From DASVDK01 sp036562265 [NCBI: Thermodesulfobacteriota bacterium] (GTDB lineage: Bacteria; DASVDK01), in NCBI GenBank assembly GCA_036562265.1, contig DATCKS010000328.1, positions 1-15,521 on the forward strand: a stretch of DNA of 15,521 nucleotides, written 5' to 3'. Within the stretch, counting starts at the first letter, position 1. Each line of letters begins with the position of its first letter. A program made the position numbers and the translations under genes. This document shows, one piece after another, positions 7,271-15,249 of this stretch. Below the pieces are notes generated by a model. The model saw nothing but the letters and a program-made list of their open reading frames with translations, ran no database searches and had not been told where the DNA came from.

Positions 7271-7513
7271 GCTTCGCTCCGGCTTGGCCTCCTCCTCCCG
7301 CTGCCAGGCCCTGAGCGCCCGCGCGAGTTCCAGGAAGCCGCCGACCGCGCCGAGCACGAGGCCGATCAGCGCGAACCACGGCCCGGTCCCGAGCCACCGG
7401 TCGAGCCCCATCCCCAGGAGCAGGCCGCCGACGACCGAGCCGGTCATGGCGGCGCCGGCGCCGGTGACGCGCGCCGCCGCCTGCCATCGACTCCGCCGGC
7501 GGCGCCGGGCCAC
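7226..7513 (-). CDS. atpZ: AtpZ/AtpI-family small F0-associated protein
   Basis: A 95-residue protein with a basic N-terminus (ARRRRRSRWQAAARV), two transmembrane segments (about 18-36, GAAMTGSVVGGLLLGMGLD; and 44-64, PWFALIGLVLGAVGGFLELA) and a charged tail. The pattern VVGGLLLGMGLDRWLGTGPW..GLVLGAVGGF is typical of the ATPase gene-1/AtpZ family found ahead of atpI and atpB. With AtpI it has been proposed to form a Mg2+/Ca2+ channel supporting the synthase. GTG 7513 shares one base with the hemL stop (TAGTG), which fixes the start. The last ~20 codons (PERSDGGGEQPPVGGSGA, stop) are encoded by the second copy of the 125-bp repeat, and the TAG sits in a hairpin loop, so the tail is probably repeat-derived and non-essential. 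Confidence 0.82.
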   Translation of the reverse strand: MARRRRRSRWQAAARVTGAGAAMTGSVVGGLLLGMGLDRWLGTGPWFALIGLVLGAVGGFLELARALRAWQREEEAKPERSDGGGEQPPVGGSGA

Positions 7514-8796
7514 TAGAGGGCCTTGAAGGCTCGCTTCGCGGCCTCCACGGTGGCGGCAACCTCGTCCGGCCCGTGGGCCAAGGAGACGAAGGCCGCCTCG
7601 AACTGCGACGGCGCCAGGTACACGCCGGCGTCGAGCATGGCGGCGAAGAACTTCGCGTACCGCGCGGTGTCCGCTCGCTTCGCCTCCGCGTAGTTGCGCA
7701 CCGGGCCCTCGCAGAAGAAGGTCGTGAACATCGACCCCACCCGGTTGGTCGTCACCGGCACCTCGGCCATCCGGGCCGCCTGCGCGAGGCCGTCGGCCAG
7801 GGCCGCGCTCGTCGCCTCGAGCCGGTCGTACACCCCGGGCTCGCGGAGCAGCCTCAGGGTCGCGATCCCCGCGGACATGGCCAGCGGGTTGCCCGAGAGC
7901 GTCCCGGCCTGGTACACGGGGCCCGCCGGCGCGACCATCGACATCAGGTCCCGGCGGCCGCCGTAGGCCCCGACCGGCAGCCCGCCGCCGATCACCTTGC
8001 CGAGCGTCGTGAGGTCGGGCAGGACGCCGTAGCGCGCCTGCGCGCCGCCGTACGCCACGCGGAAGCCGCTCATGACCTCGTCGAAGATCAGGAGCGCCCC
8101 GTGCTCGCGGGTGATCGCCCTGAGCCCCTCGAGGTAGCCCGGCTCGGGCGCCGCGACGCCGAAGTTGCCCGGGACCGGCTCGACGATCAGCGCCGCGATC
8201 CGCCGCCCCTCGCGGGCGAACAGGCCGCGCACCCCCTCGAGGTCGTTGTACTCGACCGAGTACGTGTGCTTCGCGAAGTCCGCCGGCACGCCGGGGCTGT
8301 CGGGTAGACCGAGCGTGGCCACGCCGGAGCCCGCCTGCACGAGCAGGTAGTCCGCGTGGCCGTGATACCCGCCGGCGATCTTCACGATGGCGTCGCGCTT
8401 CGTCGCCGCCCGCGCGAGCCGGATCGCCCCCATGACCGCCTCGGTCCCCGAGTTGACGAAGCGGACCATCTCGACCGACGGCACCGCCTCGCACACGAGC
8501 TTCGCCAGCTCGGTCTCGAGGGCGGTCGGCGCACCGTACGACGTGCCTCGGTCGGCCGCCTCCCTGATCGCCCGCACCACCTCCGGATGGGCATGCCCGA
8601 GGATCATCGGGCCCCACGAGCCGACGTAGTCGACGTATGTCCGGCCGTCGACGTCCGTGACGCGCGCGCCCGAGGCACGCTCGATGAACCGGGGAACGCC
8701 GCCCACCGCGCGAAACGCCCGCACCGGGCTGTTGACGCCGCCTGGGAGATACCGCTTGGCCTCCTCGAACAGCGCCTCGGAGCGGCCTGTCGTCAT
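7513..8796 (-). CDS. hemL: Glutamate-1-semialdehyde 2,1-aminomutase
   Basis: A PLP enzyme of the C5 pathway converting glutamate-1-semialdehyde to 5-aminolevulinate for haem and other tetrapyrroles; 427 residues, the usual length. It opens with the family-typical [20 protein letters not shown]. The PLP lysine is K267 in [18 protein letters not shown], and the cofactor-contacting aspartate is D239 in [29 protein letters not shown] and [11 protein letters not shown] are also present. ATG 8796 matches the family start; upstream in-frame codons cover the promoter and were excluded. No strong ribosome site is visible. It is the first gene of the - strand block and its stop overlaps atpZ by one base, so haem precursor supply and F0 genes share a transcript. 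The gene diverges from the complex I block. Confidence 0.96.
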   Translation of the reverse strand: MTTGRSEALFEEAKRYLPGGVNSPVRAFRAVGGVPRFIERASGARVTDVDGRTYVDYVGSWGPMILGHAHPEVVRAIREAADRGTSYGAPTALETELAKLVCEAVPSVEMVRFVNSGTEAVMGAIRLARAATKRDAIVKIAGGYHGHADYLLVQAGSGVATLGLPDSPGVPADFAKHTYSVEYNDLEGVRGLFAREGRRIAALIVEPVPGNFGVAAPEPGYLEGLRAITREHGALLIFDEVMSGFRVAYGGAQARYGVLPDLTTLGKVIGGGLPVGAYGGRRDLMSMVAPAGPVYQAGTLSGNPLAMSAGIATLRLLREPGVYDRLEATSAALADGLAQAARMAEVPVTTNRVGSMFTTFFCEGPVRNYAEAKRADTARYAKFFAAMLDAGVYLAPSQFEAAFVSLAHGPDEVAATVEAAKRAFKAL

Positions 8797-8830
8797 CGAG
8801 CGATCTCGAAAAGGGGGACCAGGAGCGAGC

Positions 8831-8837
8831 TTGTGAA
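8831..8837. promoter_or_regulatory. Rex-type half-site (TTGTGAA) at the hemL promoter
   Basis: TTGTGAA on the + strand (TTCACAA on the - strand, extending to TTCACAAGC) lies at the predicted hemL transcription start. It equals one arm of the Rex operator TTGTGAA-N4-TTCACAA. The other arm is not recognisable, so this is only a half-site. Confidence 0.3.
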
Positions 8838-8845
8838 CGTGAAAA

Positions 8846-8874
8846 AAGTAACAGCCTCGACGCGGGCCTGTCAA
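8846..8874 (-). promoter_or_regulatory. Sigma70-type promoter for hemL-atp-rex
   Basis: On the - strand a perfect -35 TTGACA (8869-8874) is followed after exactly 17 bases by an AT-rich -10 region TTACTT (8846-8851), the only such patch in this gap. The -10 itself is poor. Transcription would begin near 8839, giving a leader of about 43 bases before hemL. Confidence 0.5.
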
Positions 8875-8992
8875 GGTCGGTTTGACGCCGGGAGGCGGGT
8901 CCTCGCGCACGCCCTTGGCGTTGGAGCAAGGAACCGCTGGTCACGCCGCCGCGAGTGTGCTGTGATGATCCTCACGGGAAGGCTAGGGTCAA

Positions 8993-9298
8993 GTGGACAC
9001 CCTCGCGGACGAACTCAAGCGCAAGGTGGACGCGGTCGTGGCCGACTGGGTCGCGACGTTGCTGCGGCCGTATCCGTCCGCCGCCGACCTCGACCGCCTC
9101 GTGGAGCGGACGGTGGCCGCCGTGCGCGCCGTCGTGTCGGGCGCCGAGGCCCGGACGAACGCGGTCACCGGGGCGGTCGAGGCGACCACGCGCGACCTTC
9201 ACGCGCAGCAGGCGCACCAGGCCCCGTTCGACGTCTGTCCGGAGACCCCTTGCCGCCCCATCCGAGAGGCCCTCGCACGCGCCGCCCGGTCGGCGTGA
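8993..9298 (+). CDS. Unrecognised 101-residue helical protein
   Basis: I do not recognise this protein. It begins VDTLADELKRKVDAVVADWV, is Ala/Arg/Val-rich and almost certainly mostly helical. Near the end is a compact CPETPC motif (FDVCPETPCRPI), followed by a short basic helix, REALARAARSA. There is no signal peptide or membrane segment. GTG 8993 was chosen because gggaagg (8976-8982) lies 10 bases upstream and an extended -10-like tgtgatgat (8961-8969) precedes that. Third-position G/C is high throughout, supporting real coding. It lies between the divergent hemL and nuoA genes and stops 5 bases before the nuoA promoter. A role linked to respiration or haem is possible only by location. 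Confidence 0.6.
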   Translation: MDTLADELKRKVDAVVADWVATLLRPYPSAADLDRLVERTVAAVRAVVSGAEARTNAVTGAVEATTRDLHAQQAHQAPFDVCPETPCRPIREALARAARSA

Positions 9299-9303
9299 CA
9301 GGC

Positions 9304-9332
9304 TTGACACTCAGGGCCCCTCGCTCTACCTT
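9304..9332 (+). promoter_or_regulatory. Sigma70-type promoter for the nuo operon
   Basis: TTGACA (9304-9309), a 17-base spacer and TACCTT (9327-9332) form a plausible promoter right after the upstream stop codon. Transcription would begin near 9339, leaving a leader of about 155 bases before nuoA. Nothing else clear is seen in the leader except the TTCACAA site. Confidence 0.5.
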
Positions 9333-9346
9333 GCATCGCACGAGTT

Positions 9347-9353
9347 TTCACAA
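9347..9353. promoter_or_regulatory. Rex-type half-site (TTCACAA) at the nuo promoter
   Basis: TTCACAA, in the context ttTTCACAAGCG, sits 15 bases after the predicted -10, close to the transcription start. It shares the 9-mer TTCACAAGC with the hemL promoter site. The partner arm expected four bases upstream (tcgcacg) does not match. Confidence 0.3.
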
Positions 9354-9494
9354 GCGATCCGCCCGCCCTACAGACACTCAACGCCGCACTGTGCCGGAGC
9401 ACGCCGGGACGTCCGCCGGGCGTCGGCGGTCGAGGTCGGTCCGCCGGCCGCGTGGCTGCGGGACTCCACTGCCCGAACGGAGAGGGCCTACACG

Positions 9495-9869
9495 GTGCTG
9501 TCCGCTTACGTGCCGATCGTCGTCGCGCTCCTGTTCGCCATGGTGGTGGCGGCGGGCGCCCTCGTCGTCTCCGCCCTGCTCGGCCCGAGGCGGCCGACGA
9601 CCAACCTGACGCCGTACGAGTGCGGCATCACGCCGGTCGGTGACGCGCGCATCCGCTTCGACGTCAAGTTCTACCTGGTCGGGCTCCTCTTCGTCATCTT
9701 CGACATCGAGACGATCTTCCTGATCTCCTGGGGCGTCGTCTTCCGCGACTTCGTCACGGCCGGCCACGGCGGCTACATCTTCGCCATCATGGCCATCTTC
9801 CTCGGCCTCCTGGTGCTGGGCCTCCTCTACGAGTGGCGCAAGGGCGCCCTCGAGTGGGACGAGCGCTGA
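9495..9869 (+). CDS. nuoA: NADH-quinone oxidoreductase subunit A
   Basis: A 124-residue membrane-arm subunit of complex I at the junction with the quinone site. There are three transmembrane segments: YVPIVVALLFAMVVAAGALV, FYLVGLLFVIFDIETIFLI and YIFAIMAIFLGLLVLGLLY. The hallmark TPYECGITPVGDARIRFDVKFY carries the conserved loop with ECG. GTG 9495 is supported by ggagagg at 9479-9485, nine bases upstream; the longer upstream frame is noise. The stop is one base before nuoH, so the usual nuoB-G genes that follow nuoA are missing here. Confidence 0.96.
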   Translation: MLSAYVPIVVALLFAMVVAAGALVVSALLGPRRPTTNLTPYECGITPVGDARIRFDVKFYLVGLLFVIFDIETIFLISWGVVFRDFVTAGHGGYIFAIMAIFLGLLVLGLLYEWRKGALEWDER

Positions 9870-9870
9870 C

Positions 9871-10920
9871 ATGAGCGACGCGCTCCAGACCGGCGTCGTC
9901 TGGGCGATCCAGGCGCTGATCATCCTGGCGCCCGGCCTCATCCCGCTCGCCATCGTCCCGGGCCTCGTCTACGTCGAGCGCCGGATGTCGGCCTTCATCC
10001 AGGACCGGATCGGCCCCAACCGGGTCGGCCCCCTCGGCCTCCTGCAGCCGGTGGCCGACGCGCTCAAGTTCATCTTCAAGGAAGACATCGTCCCGCCGCA
10101 CGCGCACCGGTGGCTCTACATCCTGGCGCCGGCCTTCGCGGCCGTGCCGGCGCTCTGCACGCTGGCCGTGGTGCCGCTGGGACACACGCTGCACGTCTTC
10201 GGTCGCGAGATCGCGCTCATCGCCGCCGACGTGAACGTCGGCATCCTGGTCGTCTTCGGCCTGACCTCGCTCGGCGTCTACGGCATCGTGCTCGCCGGCT
10301 GGGCGAGCAACAACAAGTACTCGCTCCTGGGCGGCCTGCGCTCGTCGGCCCAGATGATCTCCTACGAGCTGTCGCTCGGCCTCTCGGTCATCGGCGTCAT
10401 CATGCTGGCCGGCTCCCTGCGCCTCACCGACATCGTGATGATGCAGGACAAGCTGAACTGGTTCGTCTTCCTCCAGCCGATCGGCGCCATCGTCTTCCTG
10501 ATCGCGTCCTACGCCGAGACGAACCGCCTGCCGTTCGACCTGCCGGAAGCCGAGACGGAGCTGGTCGCCGGGTACCACACCGAGTACGGCTCCATGAAGT
10601 TCGCCCTCTTCTTCCTGGGCGAGTACGCGGCCATGATCACGGCGAGCGCGCTCACGGTGACGCTCTTCTTCGGCGGGTGGCAGCTCCCGTACTACCTCGA
10701 GTGGAGCCGGCACCTGCCGCAACTGCTGGCGGACCTGATCCCGCCGGCGGTCTTCGCCTTCAAGACGCTCTTCTTCCTCTTCCTCATGATCTGGGTGCGG
10801 TGGACCTTCCCGCGGTTCCGCTACGACCAGCTCATGGACTTCGGCTGGAAGGTCATGTTGCCGGCGGCGCTCCTCAACATCGCCTGGACGGCCGTGATCA
10901 TCCTGGCCGGGTGGGTGTGA
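9871..10920 (+). CDS. nuoH: NADH-quinone oxidoreductase subunit H
   Basis: A 349-residue multi-pass subunit forming most of the quinone chamber and the E-channel into the membrane arm. Diagnostic segments are [19 protein letters not shown] (near residue 36-54), [28 protein letters not shown], and [20 protein letters not shown] followed by [18 protein letters not shown], then [13 protein letters not shown]. Length and motifs match the family fully. The ATG follows the nuoA stop by one base, and the stop overlaps the nuoJ start (TGATG). Its direct contact with nuoA, with no nuoBCDEFG between, is the unusual feature of this operon. Confidence 0.97.
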   Translation: MSDALQTGVVWAIQALIILAPGLIPLAIVPGLVYVERRMSAFIQDRIGPNRVGPLGLLQPVADALKFIFKEDIVPPHAHRWLYILAPAFAAVPALCTLAVVPLGHTLHVFGREIALIAADVNVGILVVFGLTSLGVYGIVLAGWASNNKYSLLGGLRSSAQMISYELSLGLSVIGVIMLAGSLRLTDIVMMQDKLNWFVFLQPIGAIVFLIASYAETNRLPFDLPEAETELVAGYHTEYGSMKFALFFLGEYAAMITASALTVTLFFGGWQLPYYLEWSRHLPQLLADLIPPAVFAFKTLFFLFLMIWVRWTFPRFRYDQLMDFGWKVMLPAALLNIAWTAVIILAGWV

Positions 10921-11462
10921 TGGAAGCGCTCTTCTTCTGGGTCTTCGCCGTCGTGTCGGTCGTGGCCGGCGTCCTCGTCATCACGCGCCGCAACCCGGTC
11001 ACGTCGGCCCTCTGGCTCGTCGTGGTGATGTTCTGCCTGGCGGGGCTCTTCCTGCTCCTGCACGGCTTCTTCCTCGCCGCGGCCCAGGTGATCGTCTACG
11101 CCGGCGCCATCATGGTGCTGTTCCTCTTCGTCATCATGCTGCTCAACCTGGACGACGTGGAACTGGGCGCGGCGCGGCCGACGTTCGTCAAGGGGCTCTC
11201 GGTGGCGCTGGCCGGAGGCCTGGTGCTCCTCGTCGTGGCGGCGCTCCTCGCGGGCCGGCCCGCGCCGGTCGCCCAGCCGCCGGCGGCCGTCGCGACGCCG
11301 CCCGCCGCCCCGGCCGCGGGCGAGCCGTCCTTCGGTGACCCGGAGGCGCTCGCGCGCCTGCTCTTCACCGACTACCTGATCCCGTTCGAGCTCGCGTCGG
11401 TGCTGCTCCTGGCGGCCATGGTCGGCGCCGTCGTCCTCGCCAAGCGGGAGCTGCGTCCATGA
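10920..11462 (+). CDS. nuoJ: NADH-quinone oxidoreductase subunit J
   Basis: A 180-residue membrane subunit with five predicted helices: about residues 3-20, 27-50 ([20 protein letters not shown]), 54-77 (with [20 protein letters not shown], whose pi-bulge helix is central to coupling), 94-112 and 150-173. A long Ala/Pro-rich linker (about 117-138) between helices 4 and 5 is longer than I expect for the family and looks disordered. ATG 10920 shares a base with the nuoH stop; a GTG one codon earlier is also possible. It ends in an ATGA overlap with nuoK. nuoI, which normally separates H and J, is absent. Confidence 0.95.
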   Translation: MEALFFWVFAVVSVVAGVLVITRRNPVTSALWLVVVMFCLAGLFLLLHGFFLAAAQVIVYAGAIMVLFLFVIMLLNLDDVELGAARPTFVKGLSVALAGGLVLLVVAALLAGRPAPVAQPPAAVATPPAAPAAGEPSFGDPEALARLLFTDYLIPFELASVLLLAAMVGAVVLAKRELRP

Positions 11463-11767
11463 TCGTGCCGTCGCTCGAGCACTACCTGGTCCTGTCGGCG
11501 ATCCTCTTCGTCCTCGGGGCGATCGGCGTCCTCACCCGGCGCAACGGGCTCATCATGTTCATGTCGATCGAGCTCATGCTGAACGCGGTGAACCTGACGC
11601 TCGTCGCCTACTCGCGCCACCTCGCCGACATGGCCGGCCACATCCTGGTCTTCATGGTCATGACGGTCGCGGCGGCCGAGGCGGCCGTGGGGCTCGCCAT
11701 CATCTGGGCGATCTTCCGCAACCGGACGACGGTGAACATCGACGAACTCACCCTCATGAAGGGCTAA
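11459..11767 (+). CDS. nuoK: NADH-quinone oxidoreductase subunit K
   Basis: The 102-residue, three-helix, MrpC-like subunit of the proton path. It carries the two conserved membrane glutamates: E38 in [13 protein letters not shown] and E74 in [13 protein letters not shown] (equivalent to E36 and E72 in E. coli, by family knowledge). The length equals the family norm. The start overlaps nuoJ by 4 bp, so translation is coupled. A 22-base gap separates it from nuoL. Confidence 0.97.
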   Translation: MIVPSLEHYLVLSAILFVLGAIGVLTRRNGLIMFMSIELMLNAVNLTLVAYSRHLADMAGHILVFMVMTVAAAEAAVGLAIIWAIFRNRTTVNIDELTLMKG

Positions 11768-11789
11768 CGAAGGGCTGGCGGACCGAGAC

Positions 11790-13712
11790 ATGACGACGAC
11801 GCTGCCGCTCTGGCTCATCCCGGCGCTCCCGCTGGCCGGGTTCCTCGTGAACGGCCTCCTCGGACGGCGGCTGCCGAAGGCCGTCGTGGGGTTCGTCGCC
11901 TGCGCCTCGGTCGGCGCGGCCTTCATCGTGAGCCTCCTCGCCTTCCGCGACCTCCTCGCCCTGCCGGCGGGGCAGCGCGTGATCGAGCAGGTGCCGTTCG
12001 TCTGGATCGAGGCGGGGCCCTTCCGGGCCGACTTCGGGCTCCTCCTCGACCCGCTGTCGGCCTCGCTCGCCCTCGTGGTGACCGGGATCGGCTTCCTGAT
12101 CCACGTGTACTCGACCTCGTACATGGAGCACGACGAGGGCCTGAGCCGCTACTTCGCGTACCTGAACCTCTTCACGTTCGCGATGCTGGTCCTCGTGCTG
12201 GCGAACAACTACCTCCTCATGTTCGTCGGCTGGGAGGGCGTGGGGCTCTGCTCGTACCTCCTGATCGGCTTCTGGTACGAGAAGGACTCCGCGGCGAACG
12301 CCGGCAAGAAGGCCTTCATCGTGAACCGCATCGGCGACGTCGGCTTCGCCCTGGGCGTGATGCTGGTCTTCGCCCTCTTCGGGTCGATCGCCTACTCGGA
12401 GGTCTTCCCCCGGGCGGCCGCCACGCTCACGGAGACGACCGCCACGCTGATCGCCGCGCTGCTCTTCGTGGGGGCCGTCGGCAAGAGCGCCCAGATCCCG
12501 CTCTACGTCTGGTTGCCGGACGCCATGGAGGGCCCGACGCCGGTCTCGGCGCTCATCCACGCCGCCACGATGGTCACGGCCGGCGTCTACATGGTCGCCC
12601 GCTCGAGCGCCATCTACGTGATGGCGCCGGAGGTGATGGCGGCGGTGGCGATCGTCGGCGCGGCCACGGCGATCTTCGCCGCCTCGATCGGCCTCGTGCA
12701 GAACGACATCAAGCGGGTCCTCGCCTACTCCACCGTGAGCCAGCTCGGCTACATGTTCCTCGCGGCGGGCGTGGGGGCCTTCTCGGCGGCCATCTTCCAC
12801 CTGATCACGCACGCCTTCTTCAAGGCGCTCCTCTTCCTCGGCTCGGGCTCGGTCATCCACGCCATGGACGGCGAGCAGGACATGCGGAAGATGGGGGGCC
12901 TCAAGGCCTGGCTGCCGACGACCTACTGGACCTTCGTCGTCGGCACGCTGGCCATCGCCGGCATCCCGCCGCTCGCCGGCTTCTTCTCGAAGGACGAGAT
13001 CCTCTTCTCGGCGTTCGCCGCGGGCGGGCTCGGCCGGGTGCTCTGGGTGGTCGGCGTGGCCGCCGCCGCCATGACGAGCTTCTACATGTTCCGGCTCGTC
13101 TTCCTCACGTTCCACGGGCAGCCGCGGATGAGCGAGGAGGTCCGGCACCACCTCCACGAGTCGCCGGCGCCGATGACCGTGCCGCTCGTGGCCCTGGCCA
13201 TCGGCTCGGTCGTGGCCGGCTTCATCAACGTCCCGCACGCCCTGGGCGGCCACACCGCCCTCGGGACGTTCCTCGCGCCGGTCCTCGCCGCCGCCGGGGA
13301 GCACGGCGAGCCGAGCGTCGCGCTCGAGTTCGCCCTGATGGGGCTCTCGGTGGCGATCGCGGTCGTCGGCTGGGTCGTCGCCTACCGGCTCTACCTCCTC
13401 GACCCCACCGCGGCCGGGCGCCTGGCCGCCCGCTTCTCGGGCCTCTACCAGACCCTCCTCAACAAGTACTGGGTCGACGAGCTGTACGACCGGGTGGTGG
13501 TGAGGCCCTTCGTGGCGACCTGCACCTGGCTCTGGCGGGCGGTGGACGCGCGCGTCATCGACGGCGCCGTGAACGGCGTCGGCCGCGTCCTCACCGGCGG
13601 GGCCGCGGTGCTCCGCCTCGCCCAGTCGGGTCAGGCGCAGTCCTACGCGTTCTACGTGCTCCTCGGGACGGTCGCCGTGCTGCTCTACGTCCTCACGCAG
13701 GGGCGAGCGTAA
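11790..13712 (+). CDS. nuoL: NADH-quinone oxidoreductase subunit L
   Basis: The 640-residue distal antiporter-like proton pump of complex I (613 residues in E. coli). Key family residues are in place: E149 in FVGWEGVGLCSYLLIGFWY, K232 in VGKSAQIPLYVWLPDAMEGP, histidines in SALIHAATMVTAGVYM, K345 in THAFFKALLFLGSG and K401 in FFSKDEIL. The C-terminal part (from about 530, including NKYWVDELYDRVVVRPF) is the long lateral amphipathic helix and final membrane anchor. The ribosome site is weak. The stop is one base before nuoM. Long frames on the opposite strand over this gene are composition shadows. Confidence 0.97.
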   Translation: MTTTLPLWLIPALPLAGFLVNGLLGRRLPKAVVGFVACASVGAAFIVSLLAFRDLLALPAGQRVIEQVPFVWIEAGPFRADFGLLLDPLSASLALVVTGIGFLIHVYSTSYMEHDEGLSRYFAYLNLFTFAMLVLVLANNYLLMFVGWEGVGLCSYLLIGFWYEKDSAANAGKKAFIVNRIGDVGFALGVMLVFALFGSIAYSEVFPRAAATLTETTATLIAALLFVGAVGKSAQIPLYVWLPDAMEGPTPVSALIHAATMVTAGVYMVARSSAIYVMAPEVMAAVAIVGAATAIFAASIGLVQNDIKRVLAYSTVSQLGYMFLAAGVGAFSAAIFHLITHAFFKALLFLGSGSVIHAMDGEQDMRKMGGLKAWLPTTYWTFVVGTLAIAGIPPLAGFFSKDEILFSAFAAGGLGRVLWVVGVAAAAMTSFYMFRLVFLTFHGQPRMSEEVRHHLHESPAPMTVPLVALAIGSVVAGFINVPHALGGHTALGTFLAPVLAAAGEHGEPSVALEFALMGLSVAIAVVGWVVAYRLYLLDPTAAGRLAARFSGLYQTLLNKYWVDELYDRVVVRPFVATCTWLWRAVDARVIDGAVNGVGRVLTGGAAVLRLAQSGQAQSYAFYVLLGTVAVLLYVLTQGRA

Positions 13713-13713
13713 G

Positions 13714-15249
13714 ATGCCGATCCTCTCGATCGTCACCTTCCTGCCGCTCGTCGCGGCTCTCGTCCTGCTCGCCGTGCCCCGGCGGCAGGAGAGCGCCATC
13801 CGGTGGTTCGCCCTCCTCGCGAGCGTCGCGACGTTCCTCGTGTCGCTCGCCATCGTGCCGGCCGTCCCGGCCGACCGGGCCGGCTTCGCGCTGGTCGAGG
13901 ACGTCCCGTGGATCACCGTGGGGGCGCTCGAGATCCGCTACCACCTCGGGGTCGACGGCCTCTCGCTCTGGCTCGTGCTCCTGACGACGCTCATCACGCC
14001 GGTGGCCATCGCGGCCTCCTTCTCGTCCATCGAGACGCGCGTCAAGGAGTACTTCGTCTGCATGCTCCTCCTCGAGACGGGGATGGTCGGCACGTTCCTC
14101 GCGCTCGACCTGTTCCTCTTCTACGTCTTCTGGGAGGTCATGCTGGTCCCGATGTACTTCCTCATCGGGATCTGGGGCGGCGCGCGCCGGATCTACGCCG
14201 CGATCAAGTTCTTCCTCTACACGATCACCGGCAGCCTCCTCATGCTGGTGGCCATCCTGGTGCTCGTGTACCTCCAGGCGCAGGCCACGGGCGGCGCCTA
14301 CGCGTTCGACCTGCTGCCGATCTACGGCCTCTCGATCCCGCGCGAGACGCAGCTCTGGCTCTTCGCCGCCTTCGCCCTCGCCTTCGCCATCAAGGTGCCG
14401 ATGTTCCCGTTCCACACGTGGCTGCCCGACGCGCACGTCGAGGCGCCCACGGCCGGGAGCGTCATCCTGGCGGGCGTGCTCCTCAAGATGGGGACGTACG
14501 GCTTCCTCCGGTTCGCGATGCCGCTCTTCCCCGAGGCGGTGGAGGCCTTCTGGTGGCCGGTGATGGTCCTGTCGGTCGTCGGGATCGTCTACGGCGCCTG
14601 GGTGGCCACCATCCAGCCCGACGTGAAGAAGCTCGTCGCCTACTCGAGCGTCTCGCACCTCGGGTTCGTCATGATGGGCCTCTTCTCGCTCACGCCGATG
14701 GGGGTGCAGGGCGCGATCCTCCAGATGGTGAACCACGGGCTCTCGACCGGCGCGCTCTTCCTCCTGGTCGGCATGATCCACGAGCGGCGGCACACGCGCG
14801 AGATCGCCGCCTTCGGCGGTCTCACGAAGGTCGTGCCGGTCTTCGCCGTCTTCTTCATGATCGCGACGCTGTCGTCCATCGGGCTTCCGGGACTCAACGG
14901 CTTCGTCGGCGAGTTCCTCACGCTGGTCGGGACCTTCTCGAGCGACCGGGAGGGGAGCCGCTGGGTGGCGGCGGTGGCGACCACCGGCATGATCTGGAGC
15001 GCGGTCTACATGCTGTGGATGTTCCAGCGGGTCATGTTCGGGCCGCTCGACAAGCCGGAGAACAAGGGCCTCGCCGACCTCGGCGGGCGTGAGGTGGCCC
15101 TCCTCCTGCCGGTCGTCCTCTTCATCGTCTGGATCGGCGTCTACCCGAACACCTTCCTCGGCCGGATGGCGCCGGCTGTCGACGCCTTCATCGCACGGGT
15201 CGAGCAGGGCAGGACTGCGGCCGCGCCGAGCATGGAGGCCGTGAAGTGA
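13714..15249 (+). CDS. nuoM: NADH-quinone oxidoreductase subunit M
   Basis: A 511-residue antiporter-like subunit. Conserved elements are E141 in YVFWEVMLVPMYFLIGIWGG, K227 in FAIKVPMFPFHTWLPDAHVE, K258 in GVLLKMGTYGFLRF, the broken helix around VKKLVAYSSVSHLGFV, and GEFLTLVG near the C-terminal pump residue. These define NuoM rather than L or N. It starts one base after nuoL and overlaps nuoN by 4 bp (GTGA). All proton-path residues I can place are intact, so the pump module appears functional. Confidence 0.97.
   Translation: MPILSIVTFLPLVAALVLLAVPRRQESAIRWFALLASVATFLVSLAIVPAVPADRAGFALVEDVPWITVGALEIRYHLGVDGLSLWLVLLTTLITPVAIAASFSSIETRVKEYFVCMLLLETGMVGTFLALDLFLFYVFWEVMLVPMYFLIGIWGGARRIYAAIKFFLYTITGSLLMLVAILVLVYLQAQATGGAYAFDLLPIYGLSIPRETQLWLFAAFALAFAIKVPMFPFHTWLPDAHVEAPTAGSVILAGVLLKMGTYGFLRFAMPLFPEAVEAFWWPVMVLSVVGIVYGAWVATIQPDVKKLVAYSSVSHLGFVMMGLFSLTPMGVQGAILQMVNHGLSTGALFLLVGMIHERRHTREIAAFGGLTKVVPVFAVFFMIATLSSIGLPGLNGFVGEFLTLVGTFSSDREGSRWVAAVATTGMIWSAVYMLWMFQRVMFGPLDKPENKGLADLGGREVALLLPVVLFIVWIGVYPNTFLGRMAPAVDAFIARVEQGRTAAAPSMEAVK

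Noticed and set aside
8831-8850. Full palindromic Rex operator at the hemL promoter
   Set aside because: Only one arm (TTGTGAA) is present; the partner position reads aaaaag-like sequence.
8882-8910. ttgacg as -35 of a + strand promoter
   Set aside because: No -10-like sequence at the right distance; the region is purely GC-rich.
11754-13916. 720-codon open frame on the - strand opposite nuoL
   Set aside because: Low-complexity R/E/H/G/D sequence typical of the antisense of GC-rich membrane genes; nuoL has all family residues on the + strand.
13693-14793. 366-codon open frame on the - strand opposite nuoM
   Set aside because: Same antisense artefact; charged low-complexity sequence with no motif.
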